From: Opitutia bacterium
Lineage (GTDB): Bacteria; Verrucomicrobiota; Verrucomicrobiia; Opitutales; UBA953
Length of the DNA stretch: 64,000 nt
Assembly: GCA_003569165.1 (NCBI GenBank)
Contig: BGOI01000003.1
Span: 1-64,000 of the forward strand
Direction: 5' to 3'
In this document: positions 1 through 11,200 of the stretch, piece by piece
Layout: each line of letters opens with the position of its first letter
How positions within the stretch are numbered: position 1 is the first letter of the stretch
Notes under the pieces: generated by a model
What the model was told of the DNA's origin: nothing
Database searches by the model: none
The model's input: only the letters and a program-made list of their open reading frames with translations
Position numbers and translations under genes: made by a program

Positions 1-950
1 TGGCGCTTCGCCCAGGCGACGACCTTGACCGCATCATCGGCGAGGGCGGCGGGGTGTCCGTCAATCTCAACGAGCAGGGCCGCGTGCGTCTCGGCGGAGC
101 CAGCCAGTTCGCTGTCGGTAAAGACGCGCTGGCCGCGGCGTTTCTCCGTGGCGGCGACCGTCTGGACGTCGAGGAACTCGAGCACCGACGGATTCACACG
201 CAGCGAGAGCAGGTCGATGGCGGCTTCGAGCGCGGCTTCATCGGTACGGAACGCCAGCAGGAAGGTGCGCCGGGCGGCGGGTAGGGCGGAAAGCTTGAGG
301 GTCGCTTTCGTGATGACGCCGAGCGTGCCTTCGGAGCCGATTCCACAAGTCACGAAGATTGAGGCCGCTGACGAACTTGCGGAGCGGGGCGGCCCAGCGG
401 ACCTTCTCGCCGGTGGGCAGGAAGCCTTCGAGCGCGTAGACGTGATCACGGACCACGCCGTACTTAGCGGCGCGGAGGCCGCCGGCGTTGGTGGCGATGT
501 TGCCACCGATGCTGCAGTGCTTCACGACGACGGGTCGGGCGGGAAGAAGAGGCCGTGCGGTGCGGCGAGATCGTTGATGTGGGCCGTGATCGCGCCGGGC
601 TGAACCGTCGCCATCGAGGAGACCGGGTCGATTTCGATTTTATCCCAGTGGTCGAGGTGAATGACCCAGCCGCCCTTGAGCGGGGCGCAGGCGCCGGTCG
701 TGCCGGTTCCGCGGCCCCGGACGGTGACCGGGACGCGGTGTTCGTTGGCGAGCTTGAGCGTGACGCCGATGTCATCCTCCGTCGCCGGGCGGATGACCGC
801 CTCGGGCATGAACGACAGGCGCAGGTTGTCGAAGGACGCCGCGAAGCAATCGGCTTCGTCGGTCCGGACGACCTGCGGACCCAGCTTCGCCAGGAGGGCC
901 TGGGTGGCGGCGGGATGCGTCTGCGCGGGAGGGCTCACGCCTCCCATCAA
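1..950 (-). pseudogene. glcD: FAD-binding oxidase, glycolate oxidase GlcD-like; partial (runs off window start), two apparent frameshifts
   Basis: ORF 522..950 (PEAVIRPATEDDIGVTLKLANEH..VRGRGTGTTGACAPLKGG) continues in other frames as ..KHCSIGGNIATNAGGLRAAKYGVVRDHV.. and ..GSEGTLGVITKATLKL..; frame breaks near 527 and 342. Confidence 0.75.
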
Positions 951-956
951 GCAGGG

Positions 957-2921
957 TTAGCCCAGTTCGGCAAGCCACGCCGTCGCCTCGGCGTCGGAAG
1001 GCATGCGCCAATCGCCGCGGGGGGACAGGGCCAGCGAGCCCACCTTGGGGCCGTCGGGCATGACCGACCGCTTGAACTGCTGGCTGAAGAAGCGGTTCAG
1101 GAACGACCGGAGCCAGTGGCGGATCTCCGCCTGGTCATATTTGCCGGCGAAGGCGTGCTCGGCGATCCAGAGGACCTTCGAGGGGCGGAAGCCGTTGCGG
1201 ATGACGTGGTAGAGGAAGAAGTCGTGGAGCTCGTAAGGGCCGACCAGCATCTCCGTCTGCTGGGCGATCTCGCCGTCGTCGCCGGGCGGGAGCAGCTCGG
1301 GGCTGACCGGGGTGGCCACGATGTCCTCGAGGATGGCGCGTTCGGTGCCGACGTGGCGGGCGTGCGCGGCCCAGGCCACGAGGTGCTTCACCAAGGTCTT
1401 CGGCACGCCGATGTTCACGTGGTACATCGACATGTGATCGGCGTTGAACGTGCACCAGCCGAGCGCGGCTTCGGAAAGATCGCCGGTACCGACGACGAAG
1501 CCGTGGCTCTGGTTGGCGACGTCCATCAGGATCTGCGTGCGCTCGCGGGCCTGGGCGTTCTCGAAGGTGACATCGTGCTTGCCGGCCGGATGCTGGATGT
1601 CTCGCAGGTGCTGTTTGACGGCTTCGTTGATCGGGATTTCGCGGGCGGTGATGCCCAGCGTCTCCATCAGGCGCATCGCATTGACGCGCGTGCGGGCTGA
1701 GGTGCCGGGGCCGGGCATCGTGAGTCCGATGATACCCTTGCGGTCGAGGCCGAGGCGGTTGAAGGCTTCGAGCGTGACGAGCAGCGCGAGGGTGGAGTCG
1801 AGGCCGCCCGAGACGCCGATGACGACGTGCTTGAGGCCCGTGTGGCGGATGCGGCGGGCGAGGCCCGTCGACTGGATTGCGAAGATCTCCTGGCAGTTCT
1901 CGTCGCGACGGTGCGGGTCGGACGGTACGAACGGATGTTGGCTGTAACGGCGACGCAACTTAGGTGTCTGGCCGGTCGGCACGCCGAGGGTGAAGCCGAT
2001 GACGCGCGGGCGGACGGCCACGGGGGCGCCGAAGAAGGTGCTGTTGCGACGGCGTTCGGCCGCGAGACGGTCGAGGTCAATCTGCGAGACAATCAGCGCG
2101 AGGTCGAAGCGGAAGCGCTCGGATTCGCCGAGGACGACGCCGTTCTCGGCGATGAGACCGTGGCCGCTGTAGACGATATCGGTGCTCGATTCGCCGGCGC
2201 CGGCGGCGGCGTAAACGTAAGCGGCGAGGCAGCGGGCGGACTGTGACTTCACTAGGTCGCGGCGGTAAGCGGCCTTGGTCAGGAGCTCATCGCTGGCGGA
2301 AAGATTGCAGAGCAGGGTGGCGCCAGCGAGGGCCTGGCCGCCGCTCGGTGGCTCGACGGCCCAGAGGTCTTCGCAGATCTCGATGCCGAGCATGCAGTCG
2401 GGCATGTCAGTTGCCTGGAAGAGCAGGTCGGTGCCGAACGGGACTTTCTGGCCGAGCAGTTCGATTTCGGAGACTGGGGCGACCCGGGCCGAGGCGAACC
2501 AGCGCTGTTCGTAGAATTCCCCGGTGTTCGGGAGGTGGGTTTTTGGAACAACCCCGAGGATCTTGCCGCGGGAGACCGCTACGGCCACGTTGAAGAGGCG
2601 TCCATTGACCTCCAGAGGGGTGCCGACGAGGGCGGTGAGGCCAAGCTTGGTGGTAGCCTCGCAAACCTGTCCTAGGGCCTTTACGGCACCGTTAAGGAGG
2701 GTCCGTTGGCCGAAGAGGTCGCCACAGCTGTAGCCAGTCAGGCAGAGCTCGGGGAGGACGACAATTTCCACCCCCTCTGCGGCGGCTTTTTCCAGGGCCT
2801 GAATGATCAGGGTGGCGTTGGCCGCAGGGTCCCCCAGACGGAGGGCCGGCGAGGCGGCCGCCACGGTTACAAAACCGTTCTGGTGGATGCGGTTGGACAT
2901 CAAAGGACTGGTAACCGTCAT
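957..2921 (-). CDS. nadE: Glutamine-dependent NAD+ synthetase (nitrilase-type amidase + NAD synthase)
   Basis: ORF 957..3260; N-term [17 protein letters not shown] nitrilase domain, C-term [35 protein letters not shown]; start at 2921 or 2900. Confidence 0.93.
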   Translation of the reverse strand: MTVTSPLMSNRIHQNGFVTVAAASPALRLGDPAANATLIIQALEKAAAEGVEIVVLPELCLTGYSCGDLFGQRTLLNGAVKALGQVCEATTKLGLTALVGTPLEVNGRLFNVAVAVSRGKILGVVPKTHLPNTGEFYEQRWFASARVAPVSEIELLGQKVPFGTDLLFQATDMPDCMLGIEICEDLWAVEPPSGGQALAGATLLCNLSASDELLTKAAYRRDLVKSQSARCLAAYVYAAAGAGESSTDIVYSGHGLIAENGVVLGESERFRFDLALIVSQIDLDRLAAERRRNSTFFGAPVAVRPRVIGFTLGVPTGQTPKLRRRYSQHPFVPSDPHRRDENCQEIFAIQSTGLARRIRHTGLKHVVIGVSGGLDSTLALLVTLEAFNRLGLDRKGIIGLTMPGPGTSARTRVNAMRLMETLGITAREIPINEAVKQHLRDIQHPAGKHDVTFENAQARERTQILMDVANQSHGFVVGTGDLSEAALGWCTFNADHMSMYHVNIGVPKTLVKHLVAWAAHARHVGTERAILEDIVATPVSPELLPPGDDGEIAQQTEMLVGPYELHDFFLYHVIRNGFRPSKVLWIAEHAFAGKYDQAEIRHWLRSFLNRFFSQQFKRSVMPDGPKVGSLALSPRGDWRMPSDAEATAWLAELG

Positions 2922-2984
2922 GTTCACCGTTGACCGATGGGGAGGCAACCCGAAAGGTCTGCCCACCCCTGTTAAAGGGGCCTT

Positions 2985-3938
2985 ATGTCCGCTCAGCCGC
3001 TCAAAGAAGTCCGTATCTTTTCGCCTGCCACCGTGGCCAACGTGGCCTGCGGTTTCGACGTGCTTGGCTTCTGCATCGATGCCCCGGGCGACGAGATCGT
3101 GGCCCGCTTCTCGACCACCCCCGGCCTGCGCATCACCAAAATTACCGGCGATGACGGCCGACTGCCCCTCGATTCGAAGAAGAATACCGCTGGGGTCTCC
3201 GCCCACGCGCTGCTTCGTCACCTTGGCAAGAGCGACCTGGGTATCGAGATGGAGATACACAAGAAGATGCCCTTCGGCAGCGGTCTCGGCTCCAGCGCCG
3301 CGAGTGCGGTCGGCGGCGCCTTCGTCGTCAATCGTCTCCTCGGTGACCCGCTGACGCGCCTCCAGCTATTGCCTTTCGTGGTCGCCGGCGAAGCCGCGGC
3401 CGACGGCGCCTGGCATGCTGATAATGTCGGACCTTGTCTCCTCGGCGGTATCACCTTGATCCGATCCAATGCCGAGCTCGACGTGATGGACGTGCCGATT
3501 CCGGAGCGTCTCTGGGCCGCCGTCGTACATCCGGACATCGTCGTACTCACCAAGGTCGCGCGTGAGATCATGCCTCGCCAGATTCAGCTCGAGACTTCCA
3601 CGCAGCAGAGCGGCAACCTCGGTGGCCTGCTGTGCGGCTTCTTCAAGAGCGACTACGCCCTCATCGGTCGTTCACTTCACGACCTTATCGCCGAGCCCCA
3701 CCGCCACCGCTTGATCCCTGAGTTCTACCGCGCCAAGGCCGCCGCCATGGCCGCCGGCGCGCTGGGCTTCTCGATCTCTGGTGCTGGCCCGAGCGTGTTC
3801 GCACTCTGTGACGGCGAGGAGACCGCCCGTAAGGTCGCGGCCGCCGTCGCTGCCGTGTTTGCTTCGGTGCCGATCAAGGCCACTCCTTACGTCTCGCGCA
3901 TCAATCCCAAGGGTGTCCATGTCCTCTCCGAGTCCTAA
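2985..3938 (+). CDS. thrB: Homoserine kinase (GHMP kinase)
   Basis: [26 protein letters not shown] and [25 protein letters not shown] motifs. Confidence 0.93.
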   Translation: MSAQPLKEVRIFSPATVANVACGFDVLGFCIDAPGDEIVARFSTTPGLRITKITGDDGRLPLDSKKNTAGVSAHALLRHLGKSDLGIEMEIHKKMPFGSGLGSSAASAVGGAFVVNRLLGDPLTRLQLLPFVVAGEAAADGAWHADNVGPCLLGGITLIRSNAELDVMDVPIPERLWAAVVHPDIVVLTKVAREIMPRQIQLETSTQQSGNLGGLLCGFFKSDYALIGRSLHDLIAEPHRHRLIPEFYRAKAAAMAAGALGFSISGAGPSVFALCDGEETARKVAAAVAAVFASVPIKATPYVSRINPKGVHVLSES

Positions 3939-5253
3939 GTTGGAATTCGTCTCCACCGTCGACGCTTCCTGTCGCGGTTCCCTGCGTGACGTGCTGCTTT
4001 CGGCGATACCCGCCAAGGGCGGCCTCTGGGTGCCGACGCATATCCCGCAAATCGCGCCCGACTTTATCGAGCGTTATCGCGATGCTTCCTACGCCGACCT
4101 CGCCGAGGCGGTCGTAGCCCCGTATTTCGCCGAGGTCCTCGGCCCGGCGGTCCTTCGTCAGCTCTGCCAGGAGGCCTTCGACTTCCCCGTGCCGCTCGTG
4201 CACCCCGAAGGATTCAAGGGCACGTCGGCTGAACGCATCGCTGTCCTTGAACTCTTCCAAGGCCCGTCCGCGGCCTTCAAGGATTTCGCGGTCCGCACGC
4301 TCGTGCGCGTCACTGCACGTGTCCTTGGTGACGAGTTCCCCCAGCTGACCGTGCTCGCCGCGACTTCCGGTGACACTGGTGCCGCCGTCACGGAAGCTTG
4401 CTCCGGTGTCCCCGGCGTCCGTGCTGTGGTGCTCTACCCGCGCATCGGTGTCAGTGGCGTGCAGGAATCGCAGATTGCCCGCGCCCGTCCCGGCGTGGTC
4501 GCGCTGTCTGTTGACGGCACGTTCGACGATTGTCAGGCGATGGTGAAGTGCGCTCTCGCCGATGAGTCCCTGCGCCGTCGCCGCCCTTTGCTCACGGCCA
4601 ACTCCATCAATCCGGTTCGCCTGATCGCCCAGGTTCCGTTCGCCTTCCACGCCAAGCGCCTGCTGGCTCCGGGCCGTCGCATGGGTATCGTGGTGCCTTC
4701 GGGCAATCTCGGTAACGTCGGCGCCGTGCAGCTCGCCCGCCGTATGGGTCTCGATGTTGCCGCCCTTGTCGCCGCGACTAACACGAATTCGCCTTTGCCC
4801 GACCTTTTCGCCACTGGCGAATATCGTCCGCGCCGCGCCACGCCCACGGCCTCTAACGCCATGGACATTGGTGACCCGAACAACCTCAGTCGCCTGCTTG
4901 CCTGGCGTGAGGGTGGCCCGGCTGTCAGCGCTGTTACCGTCGATGACAAGGCCACGCTCGATGCCATGCGTCGAGTTCGTGATGCGGGTGGCTATATTCT
5001 TTGCCCGCACTCTGCGGTCGGCTGGAAGGCCGCCGAGGATCTGCTGGCTCGCGATGGCGATAAGCTCGATGACGTCATCGTCTTTGGTACCGCGCATCCG
5101 GCTAAATTCCCGGATGTGTTACAGGATGCCTTTGGTGACGCCAATGCTTCTCGCTTCCCGGGCGAGCTGCCCGCGCCGGCTCCGATCAAGATTGGCCACG
5201 ACTTCGAGGCCGTCCGTAAGATCCTCGAATCTGAAGCTGGTTTTGGACGCTAA
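3919..5253 (+). CDS. thrC: Threonine synthase
   Basis: ORF 3781..5253, likely ATG at 3919 overlapping thrB by 20 bp; GPSAAFKDFAVRTL, AATSGDTGAAVTEA. Confidence 0.93.
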   Translation: MSSPSPKLEFVSTVDASCRGSLRDVLLSAIPAKGGLWVPTHIPQIAPDFIERYRDASYADLAEAVVAPYFAEVLGPAVLRQLCQEAFDFPVPLVHPEGFKGTSAERIAVLELFQGPSAAFKDFAVRTLVRVTARVLGDEFPQLTVLAATSGDTGAAVTEACSGVPGVRAVVLYPRIGVSGVQESQIARARPGVVALSVDGTFDDCQAMVKCALADESLRRRRPLLTANSINPVRLIAQVPFAFHAKRLLAPGRRMGIVVPSGNLGNVGAVQLARRMGLDVAALVAATNTNSPLPDLFATGEYRPRRATPTASNAMDIGDPNNLSRLLAWREGGPAVSAVTVDDKATLDAMRRVRDAGGYILCPHSAVGWKAAEDLLARDGDKLDDVIVFGTAHPAKFPDVLQDAFGDANASRFPGELPAPAPIKIGHDFEAVRKILESEAGFGR

Positions 5254-5256
5254 GGC

Positions 5257-5403
5257 TTACTTTGAAGCGCTGTCCGGATTCGGCTTGGCCGCGGCCTTCT
5301 TTACCGGGGTGGCCTTTTCGGCGGGCGCCTGTTCGATCACGATGATGCAGCCCGAGAGGGTGAGGCTGGCGAGGGCAAGGGCGGCGGCGAGGGCGGTCTT
5401 CAT
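5257..5403 (-). CDS. Small putative lipoprotein
   Basis: MKTALAAALALASLTLSGCIIVIEQAPAEK: signal peptide with LSGC lipobox. Confidence 0.6.
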   Translation of the reverse strand: MKTALAAALALASLTLSGCIIVIEQAPAEKATPVKKAAAKPNPDSASK

Positions 5404-5442
5404 GTCTGGGAGCATGGGGTGTGGACTGGCTGGGTAAACCCG

Positions 5443-5474
5443 CAAAACAGAAAGGCCGCCCGGAGGCGGCCTTT
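5443..5474 (-). terminator. Rho-independent terminator downstream of exbD
   Basis: AAAGGCCGCC..GGCGGCCTTT hairpin followed on minus strand by CTGTTTTG. Confidence 0.65.
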
Positions 5475-5494
5475 GCGGACGGCTAAGATGCCGC

Positions 5495-5938
5495 TTACTC
5501 CGTGTCAGACACCGCGAACGTGACGTTCGTGATGTTCGCCTTGGCGAGGCAGTCGAGGACGTTGATCACGCGCTCGTAGCGGGCGTTCTCTTCGGCCTGG
5601 ACCGTGATGAGTAGCTTCGTCTTGGACTGCTCGGCAGCTTGGCCCATCTGCTTCATCTGGTTGTAGAGGTTCTCGAGGAGCTTGTCGCCGGACGCACCGA
5701 CCGGGTCTTCGTTAAGGGTGATTTCTCCGGTCTCGCTGATGCCGATGGTGACTTCGTCGGGAAGTTCGGTCTCCTTGGAAGTCTCGGCGTTGCCGGGGAG
5801 GGTGGTCTTCAGCTCATGTTCAACCTTCACGGCGCCGGCCATGACCATGAAGAAGAGCATGATCACGAAGACCACGTCGATCATGGGAGCAATCTGGAAG
5901 CCAGGAGAGGCGTCGGGCTGTGCTTCGCGTTGTTTCAT
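5495..5938 (-). CDS. ExbD/TolR-type biopolymer transport protein
   Basis: FQIAPMIDVVFVIMLFFMVMAG. Confidence 0.88.
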   Translation of the reverse strand: MKQREAQPDASPGFQIAPMIDVVFVIMLFFMVMAGAVKVEHELKTTLPGNAETSKETELPDEVTIGISETGEITLNEDPVGASGDKLLENLYNQMKQMGQAAEQSKTKLLITVQAEENARYERVINVLDCLAKANITNVTFAVSDTE

Positions 5939-5941
5939 GAC

Positions 5942-6382
5942 TTATTCTTCTTTGTTGAGGCCCGAGAAGGCGATGTTGTCGATGCCGGCTTCAGCCCCCC
6001 ATTCGAGGGCCTTAGAGATGTACTTTGCGTGGCACTCCTTATCGGCGCGGATCAGTAGGCGATACTTCTCATTCGTGCCCTTACGATCGGAGAGTTCTTT
6101 CGCGATGCCTGCCTTGTCGTTCGAGTCGATTTCGCGATCGTCGATCTTGTACTTGGCCTGGCCTGTGGTCTTGTCCCAGGAGATATTGATGAGTCCAGCG
6201 GCCGCCTTGTCATCGCGCTTCACGCCGTTGGAGGCGACCGGGAGGGCGATATTCTTGTCCACCTTCAGCACCTGGGCAGAGGTGATGGACATGAAGAAGA
6301 TGAGCAGCACCAAGAGCACGTCGATCATCGGCGCGACCTGGAACTCTGGTTCCCCTTCTCCGCCTCCTCCTCCGCCTGCCAT
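5942..6382 (-). CDS. ExbD/TolR-type biopolymer transport protein (second paralog)
   Basis: FQVAPMIDVLLVLLIFFMSITSAQ. Confidence 0.88.
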   Translation of the reverse strand: MAGGGGGGEGEPEFQVAPMIDVLLVLLIFFMSITSAQVLKVDKNIALPVASNGVKRDDKAAAGLINISWDKTTGQAKYKIDDREIDSNDKAGIAKELSDRKGTNEKYRLLIRADKECHAKYISKALEWGAEAGIDNIAFSGLNKEE

Positions 6383-6414
6383 GGCTGTGTTGTTTGGTTA
6401 GGGGTGGAAAGGGC

Positions 6415-7200
6415 TTACGACTGGACGTTCGAGGACGCGTTCCAATCGGGCTTGGCGGCGTAGATTTCTTCGTCGCCGACCTTACGGCCTTCGATTTCTT
6501 CGTAGGGGAAGGCGCGGAACAGGCCGGTCACGATTTCCGTGATGTCGTGGATACCCTTGTTGATGCGGTTCGCCAGCAGGTAGTAGGAGATGAAGGCCGG
6601 GATCGCGATGAAGAGGCCCGAGGCGGTCGCCACGAGCACTTCACCGATAGCGCCAGAGAGCTTGGAGGGGTCGCCTACACCGGAGGTACCGAGGGTTTCG
6701 AACGCGCTCATCATGCCAGTCACGGTGCCGACCAGGCCGATCATCGGGGTGCAGACGCCGATCACGGAGAGGTAGGAGGAGCGGCCCTTGAGCTCGGCGT
6801 TGACGCGGGTAATTTCGGAGATGATGGCTTCTTCGGTCATCGTCTTGCCATCCGGGGTGAAGGCGACGCCAGCGCGAACGACGTCAGCGAGGGGGGAGCC
6901 GGCGGACTTGGCGAAGGCGTAGGCACCGACGTAGTCACCCTTTTTGAAGAGCTCGCGGAGCTGGGTGACATGGTCAACCGGGTAGAGTTTGCCAGCGCTC
7001 GTGCGCATGTAGCCGTCGACAATAAACCAGATCATCGCCACGGAGCAGGCCGTGATCGGGTACATGACCCAGCCGCCCTCAATGAAGAGGTCCATGAGGG
7101 TCTTCTTGCTGTGGGCGCCGGCCGCGGCTTCCTGGGCCGAGGCAGCGATGGTCATCAGGCCGAGGAGGACGGCGCTGAAGGAGGTATTACGGAGGTTCAT
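6415..7200 (-). CDS. MotA/TolQ/ExbB proton channel protein with N-terminal signal peptide
   Basis: GLVGTVTGMMSAFETLG..GAIGEVLVATASGLFIAIPAFISYYLLANRI. Confidence 0.88.
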   Translation of the reverse strand: MNLRNTSFSAVLLGLMTIAASAQEAAAGAHSKKTLMDLFIEGGWVMYPITACSVAMIWFIVDGYMRTSAGKLYPVDHVTQLRELFKKGDYVGAYAFAKSAGSPLADVVRAGVAFTPDGKTMTEEAIISEITRVNAELKGRSSYLSVIGVCTPMIGLVGTVTGMMSAFETLGTSGVGDPSKLSGAIGEVLVATASGLFIAIPAFISYYLLANRINKGIHDITEIVTGLFRAFPYEEIEGRKVGDEEIYAAKPDWNASSNVQS

Positions 7201-7259
7201 CTTCATGATGATGGGGTGTAGGTTGGTTTTTAGGTTAGGTTTTGGAAAGGGGCAAGGAC

Positions 7260-8279
7260 TCACTTATTACCTTCGACCTTCTCTTCCGCTGCGAGCTTGG
7301 GCTTGGCCATGATGACGCCATCCGGCAGGGGGCCGCCGGCGGCGATCTTCTTCTGGTCGGCCTCGGCCTTGGCGCGTTCTTCCTTGGGAAGCATCTTCTT
7401 GGCTTCTTCGGCTTCTTTGGAGACCGGATAGGAGACGATGATGTCGTAGAGGTAGCGGTTGGCGACGGACTCGAGCTTCTGGTCGCGAAGGGCGGGGCTG
7501 TCCATGCCGCGGAACGACCGGGCGGCGCCCAGCATGGCCTTCGGCACGATTTCCGTCTCGGAGCCGAAGAAGACTGGAACGCGCAGGTAGGTGGACATCG
7601 CGGCTTCGTACTTCTTGGAGGCGAAGAGCGAGTTACCCTTCACGAGGTGGAGGCGGGCCTGGAGTTCGGCGGTATCCACCTTGGTCAGGAGTTCCGTGGA
7701 CTCCTTTATGACCGCCTCGTGTTCGCCTTTGCGGGCGCGTTGCATCAAGCGGGCCAGCTGAATCTGGGTGGCGACTTCGGGAAGCTTGGCGGCTTCCTCC
7801 TTTTCGAAGGCGGTGAGGAATGATTCCGTGGCGGCGTCGTTCTCGAGGCGGTCGAGGGCGTCGAGCTTGACGATGGACGCACGGGCCCACCAAGAGCCGG
7901 GGACGTTCTTAATCGGTTCGAAGAACTTGAGCACGGCTTCAACGTTGTCGAGGGCCTTGGCTGGTTCGCCCCGGCTGACGTTGGCCTGGGCGTCCGTGAG
8001 GCGGGAGGGCATCGGCCAAATCACTTCGGTGACTTCGGAAAGCTTACGGGTGAGGGTCACCTCGATGCCGCCGGAGTTGCTGACGCGGACAATCTCTCCC
8101 TTGATGACGTTGATCGTGCCTTTCTTGGTATCGACGATCGGCTTCGGCGGGATGGAGCTGTCCATCTTGAATGGGTCGTTGATCTCCCAGCGTTCGCCTT
8201 TGAAGACGAAGGTCTGGGCCGGCGACGTGGCGGCGGCGGCGAGGAGCGCGAGAGCGGGGAGGCAGAAGGAGAGACGCAT
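7260..8279 (-). CDS. Exported TPR-like protein
   Basis: Signal peptide MRLSFCLPALALLAAAATSPAQ and helical repeat-like sequence; adjacent to ExbB/D cluster. Confidence 0.6.
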   Translation of the reverse strand: MRLSFCLPALALLAAAATSPAQTFVFKGERWEINDPFKMDSSIPPKPIVDTKKGTINVIKGEIVRVSNSGGIEVTLTRKLSEVTEVIWPMPSRLTDAQANVSRGEPAKALDNVEAVLKFFEPIKNVPGSWWARASIVKLDALDRLENDAATESFLTAFEKEEAAKLPEVATQIQLARLMQRARKGEHEAVIKESTELLTKVDTAELQARLHLVKGNSLFASKKYEAAMSTYLRVPVFFGSETEIVPKAMLGAARSFRGMDSPALRDQKLESVANRYLYDIIVSYPVSKEAEEAKKMLPKEERAKAEADQKKIAAGGPLPDGVIMAKPKLAAEEKVEGNK

Positions 8280-8284
8280 GTTGA

Positions 8285-11200
8285 TCAGAGTCCGAGGAGG
8301 AAGGATTTGGCTTCTTGGGCTTCGCGGGTGTCCTTGATGCGGTCCTTCTCGAGCATCTCCTTGAGGAGCACCTTGGCGGCGTCCTTCTGGCCGAGCTCCG
8401 TGGCAAGAAGCTTCGCGTTGGAGAAATAGGCCTTCGCGGCCCAGACCTCGTATTTCTTCCAGGTCATATGGCAGCGACGGTAGTAGGCGATGGAGCGGGC
8501 GTAGCCGTCCTTGGCGTTTTCGGGCTCGTTGTTGACGAGGGCGTTGATTGTCACGGTCGACTTGCTTTCCACGTTGTTGTCCAGCTTGACGGTGAGCGTT
8601 GCGGTGAACTCACCTGCGGTGGCGTAAGTGTGGGTGGGCGTCGGCTCGGTCGAAGTCGGGAGCTTATCGCCGAAGTCCCAGAGATAGGTCACTTTACCCT
8701 TTTTCTCCGGCGTTGCCCCGGATGACGCGAATTTAACGGTTAAAGGCGCAGCACCTGATGTGGGGGATGTCCCCGTCAATTCTGTCGGCACATTGGCCAA
8801 GTCTGTCGCATCCTTGGGTTTTTTGATGAGGCTGGGCTTCCCTTGCGCCATCTGGATGGCGTTACGTTCATGGATTAGGCCAAGCAAGTAGAGCGAAGCG
8901 GCGGTCTTCTCGCCGCGCCATTCTTTGGTGCGAATGATCTCGTCGAAGGCCTGGAAGGCCTCCTCTAGTCTCGAGAGCTCGGTAAGGGCGCGGGCGCGCG
9001 TGAAGCGGAGGTCGAGCTCCTTCGACATCAAGATATTGTTATCAATGGCCTCGTTGCAGAGCGAGAGGGCTTCGGCGTACTTCTTGTTGGCGAAGGCGAT
9101 TTCGGCCAGGCCGGCGAAACCGTAGTCGGCGTATTCCGAGGAGCGGGAATGCTCGAGGATGTAGCCGAAATAATCGGCGGCCTTCTTGTTGTCGCCCTTC
9201 GCGAGGAGGCTGTCGCCGACGAGTCCAAGGATCGTCGGGTTGAGTTCCTCGGCCTTGTAGTTTGCGGAGATTTTGGCGTAGTTGGCGGCGGTCTTCTCAG
9301 GTTCGCGGGTGAACACCGCGAGCTGGCCGAGGGCGAAGAAGCCGCGGGCCTGGGCTACGAGGGAATCACGGTAGTCATCGAGGCGGAGCAGCTTGACCAG
9401 CTCTTTTTCAGCGTCCTCGCTGGTGTAGGCGCCGGGCTCGGGCTTGGCGCCCGGCTTCACGCGCTTGACCTTGCGGGCGATTTTCTCGGCGAGGAAGACG
9501 ATGAGCTTCTCGGTGCCTTCCTGTCTGCGATCGTTGATGGATTCGGAGACGGCGTCGGAGAGGATTTTGAGTGCGCGCTTCTTCTGGTCGGCGATGGAGG
9601 TCTGGCGCTTGACCTCGACCTTGGCGAGTTCGGCCTCGAGTGCGGTGGAGAGCTTGCGGACAGCCTCCTTGGCGGTGTCGATCTCGGGTTGGGTGATACC
9701 TGGCTTGCGCTCGAGCGTGTCAACGACCTTACGGGCGTCGGCGAGCTGGGCGCTGAAATTCTTGCGGACCTTCTCGGATTCAGCGGCGAACTCGGGCATG
9801 TCGCCCATGCGCTCTGTCGAGCGGATGACCTCGTAGAGGTAGGTCATCGCCTTGGGGTCGTTATGGTTCCAGTCGAAGATTTCTCTAAACAGGTCGCGCA
9901 TGCGCTTATGCTCGCCGCGCCCCGGGAGGAGCTTGCGGAGCTCGCCGAGGACGAATTCGAGGGCCTGCGGATTGTTGCGGGCGTTCTTGGCGGCGGCTTC
10001 GTAGGCGTCGATGGCCTTATTGGTGACGGCTTCCTTCTCTTTTTCTAACTTGGTCTTGATCTCGACGAACTTGGCCTTGTCGGGGTTCTTGGCGTTGATG
10101 CGGACGTCGGTGTCAGCGTCCTTGATCTTCTTGTCGAGCTCGTCGGCGAGAGCGATGTTGGCATCGGCGATCAGCGTGTAGACCTCGGGCACTTGGGACA
10201 TGACCTCGTCGGTGTTGTCCTTGGAGTAATCCTTGAGCCAGTCTTCGCAGATCTTAAGGGTTCCCGGGATGTCGCGTGGGGTGCTGCCGAACTTGACGAT
10301 GGCCTGACGGTAGCGGACATCGGGGATGAACTGACCCTTCGGGTATTCCTGTTCGTACTTATCGAAGTCCGCCTTTTGCTCTATGCGATTAGGGTTGGGT
10401 TTGAAGAACGAGCAGAGCGCGTTCATGTAGAGCACCTGCTGACGGACCGGAGAGCGTTCGTGCTTCTTCAGGAATTCCGTGAAAGCCTTCTGGGCTGGGA
10501 CCCAGTCGACCTGGGAGAAGAGGCAAGCGGCGATACGGAAGTCGATCTCTTCGATGACCTCGGGCGTCAGGGTCTTTACGTTGGCCTGGACCCACTTGTA
10601 GTGGGCGATGGCCTCGGGAAACTCTTCGCGCTCCTGGGAGATGTCGCCGAGGATCAGCGCGATAGCGGAGACCTGTTCGTCTTTCGGGAACTTGGAGATG
10701 AATTCCTTACACTTCGCCTGGGCCTCATTGTCGCGGCCGATGCGGCGCAACGCGAGGATGTGATAGTAGTAGGCGCCGGAGATGCGACTGAAGCCGGGGC
10801 TATTCTCGAAGATGTCGAGGAAGGCGATGTGGGCCTCCCAAGGGCGCTTCAGCTCGAGGAGGCAGAGGCCGATGCGGTAGGAGATAAACGCGTCGTAGTC
10901 CTTGTTGGCGTTGAACTCCTCCTGGATCTTCTTGAACTGCGCGACCTCTTGCTTGGTCTTCTCGAGGTTGGCGGCCTGTTCGGGGCTCGGCTTTGGGAAG
11001 TTCTTGGTCAGCGTGTCGACTTCCGTCTGCTTGGCCTCGATGGCGCGACCGAAGGAGCTGCTGAGGTTGGCGCGACGCAGCGTGCCTTGGTAATTTGTGA
11101 GGGCCTGACGGTAGAAGTCGGCGCGGAAATTCTCGTCGGCGGCCGTTTCGGCGGCGGAGAAGCGAGCGTCGCCAATCTCGAGGCGCTGGAAGTTGGAGCG

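Noticed and set aside
555-1700. 381-aa + ORF over glcD/nadE
   Set aside because: Antisense shadow; nadE and glcD motifs are on the minus strand.
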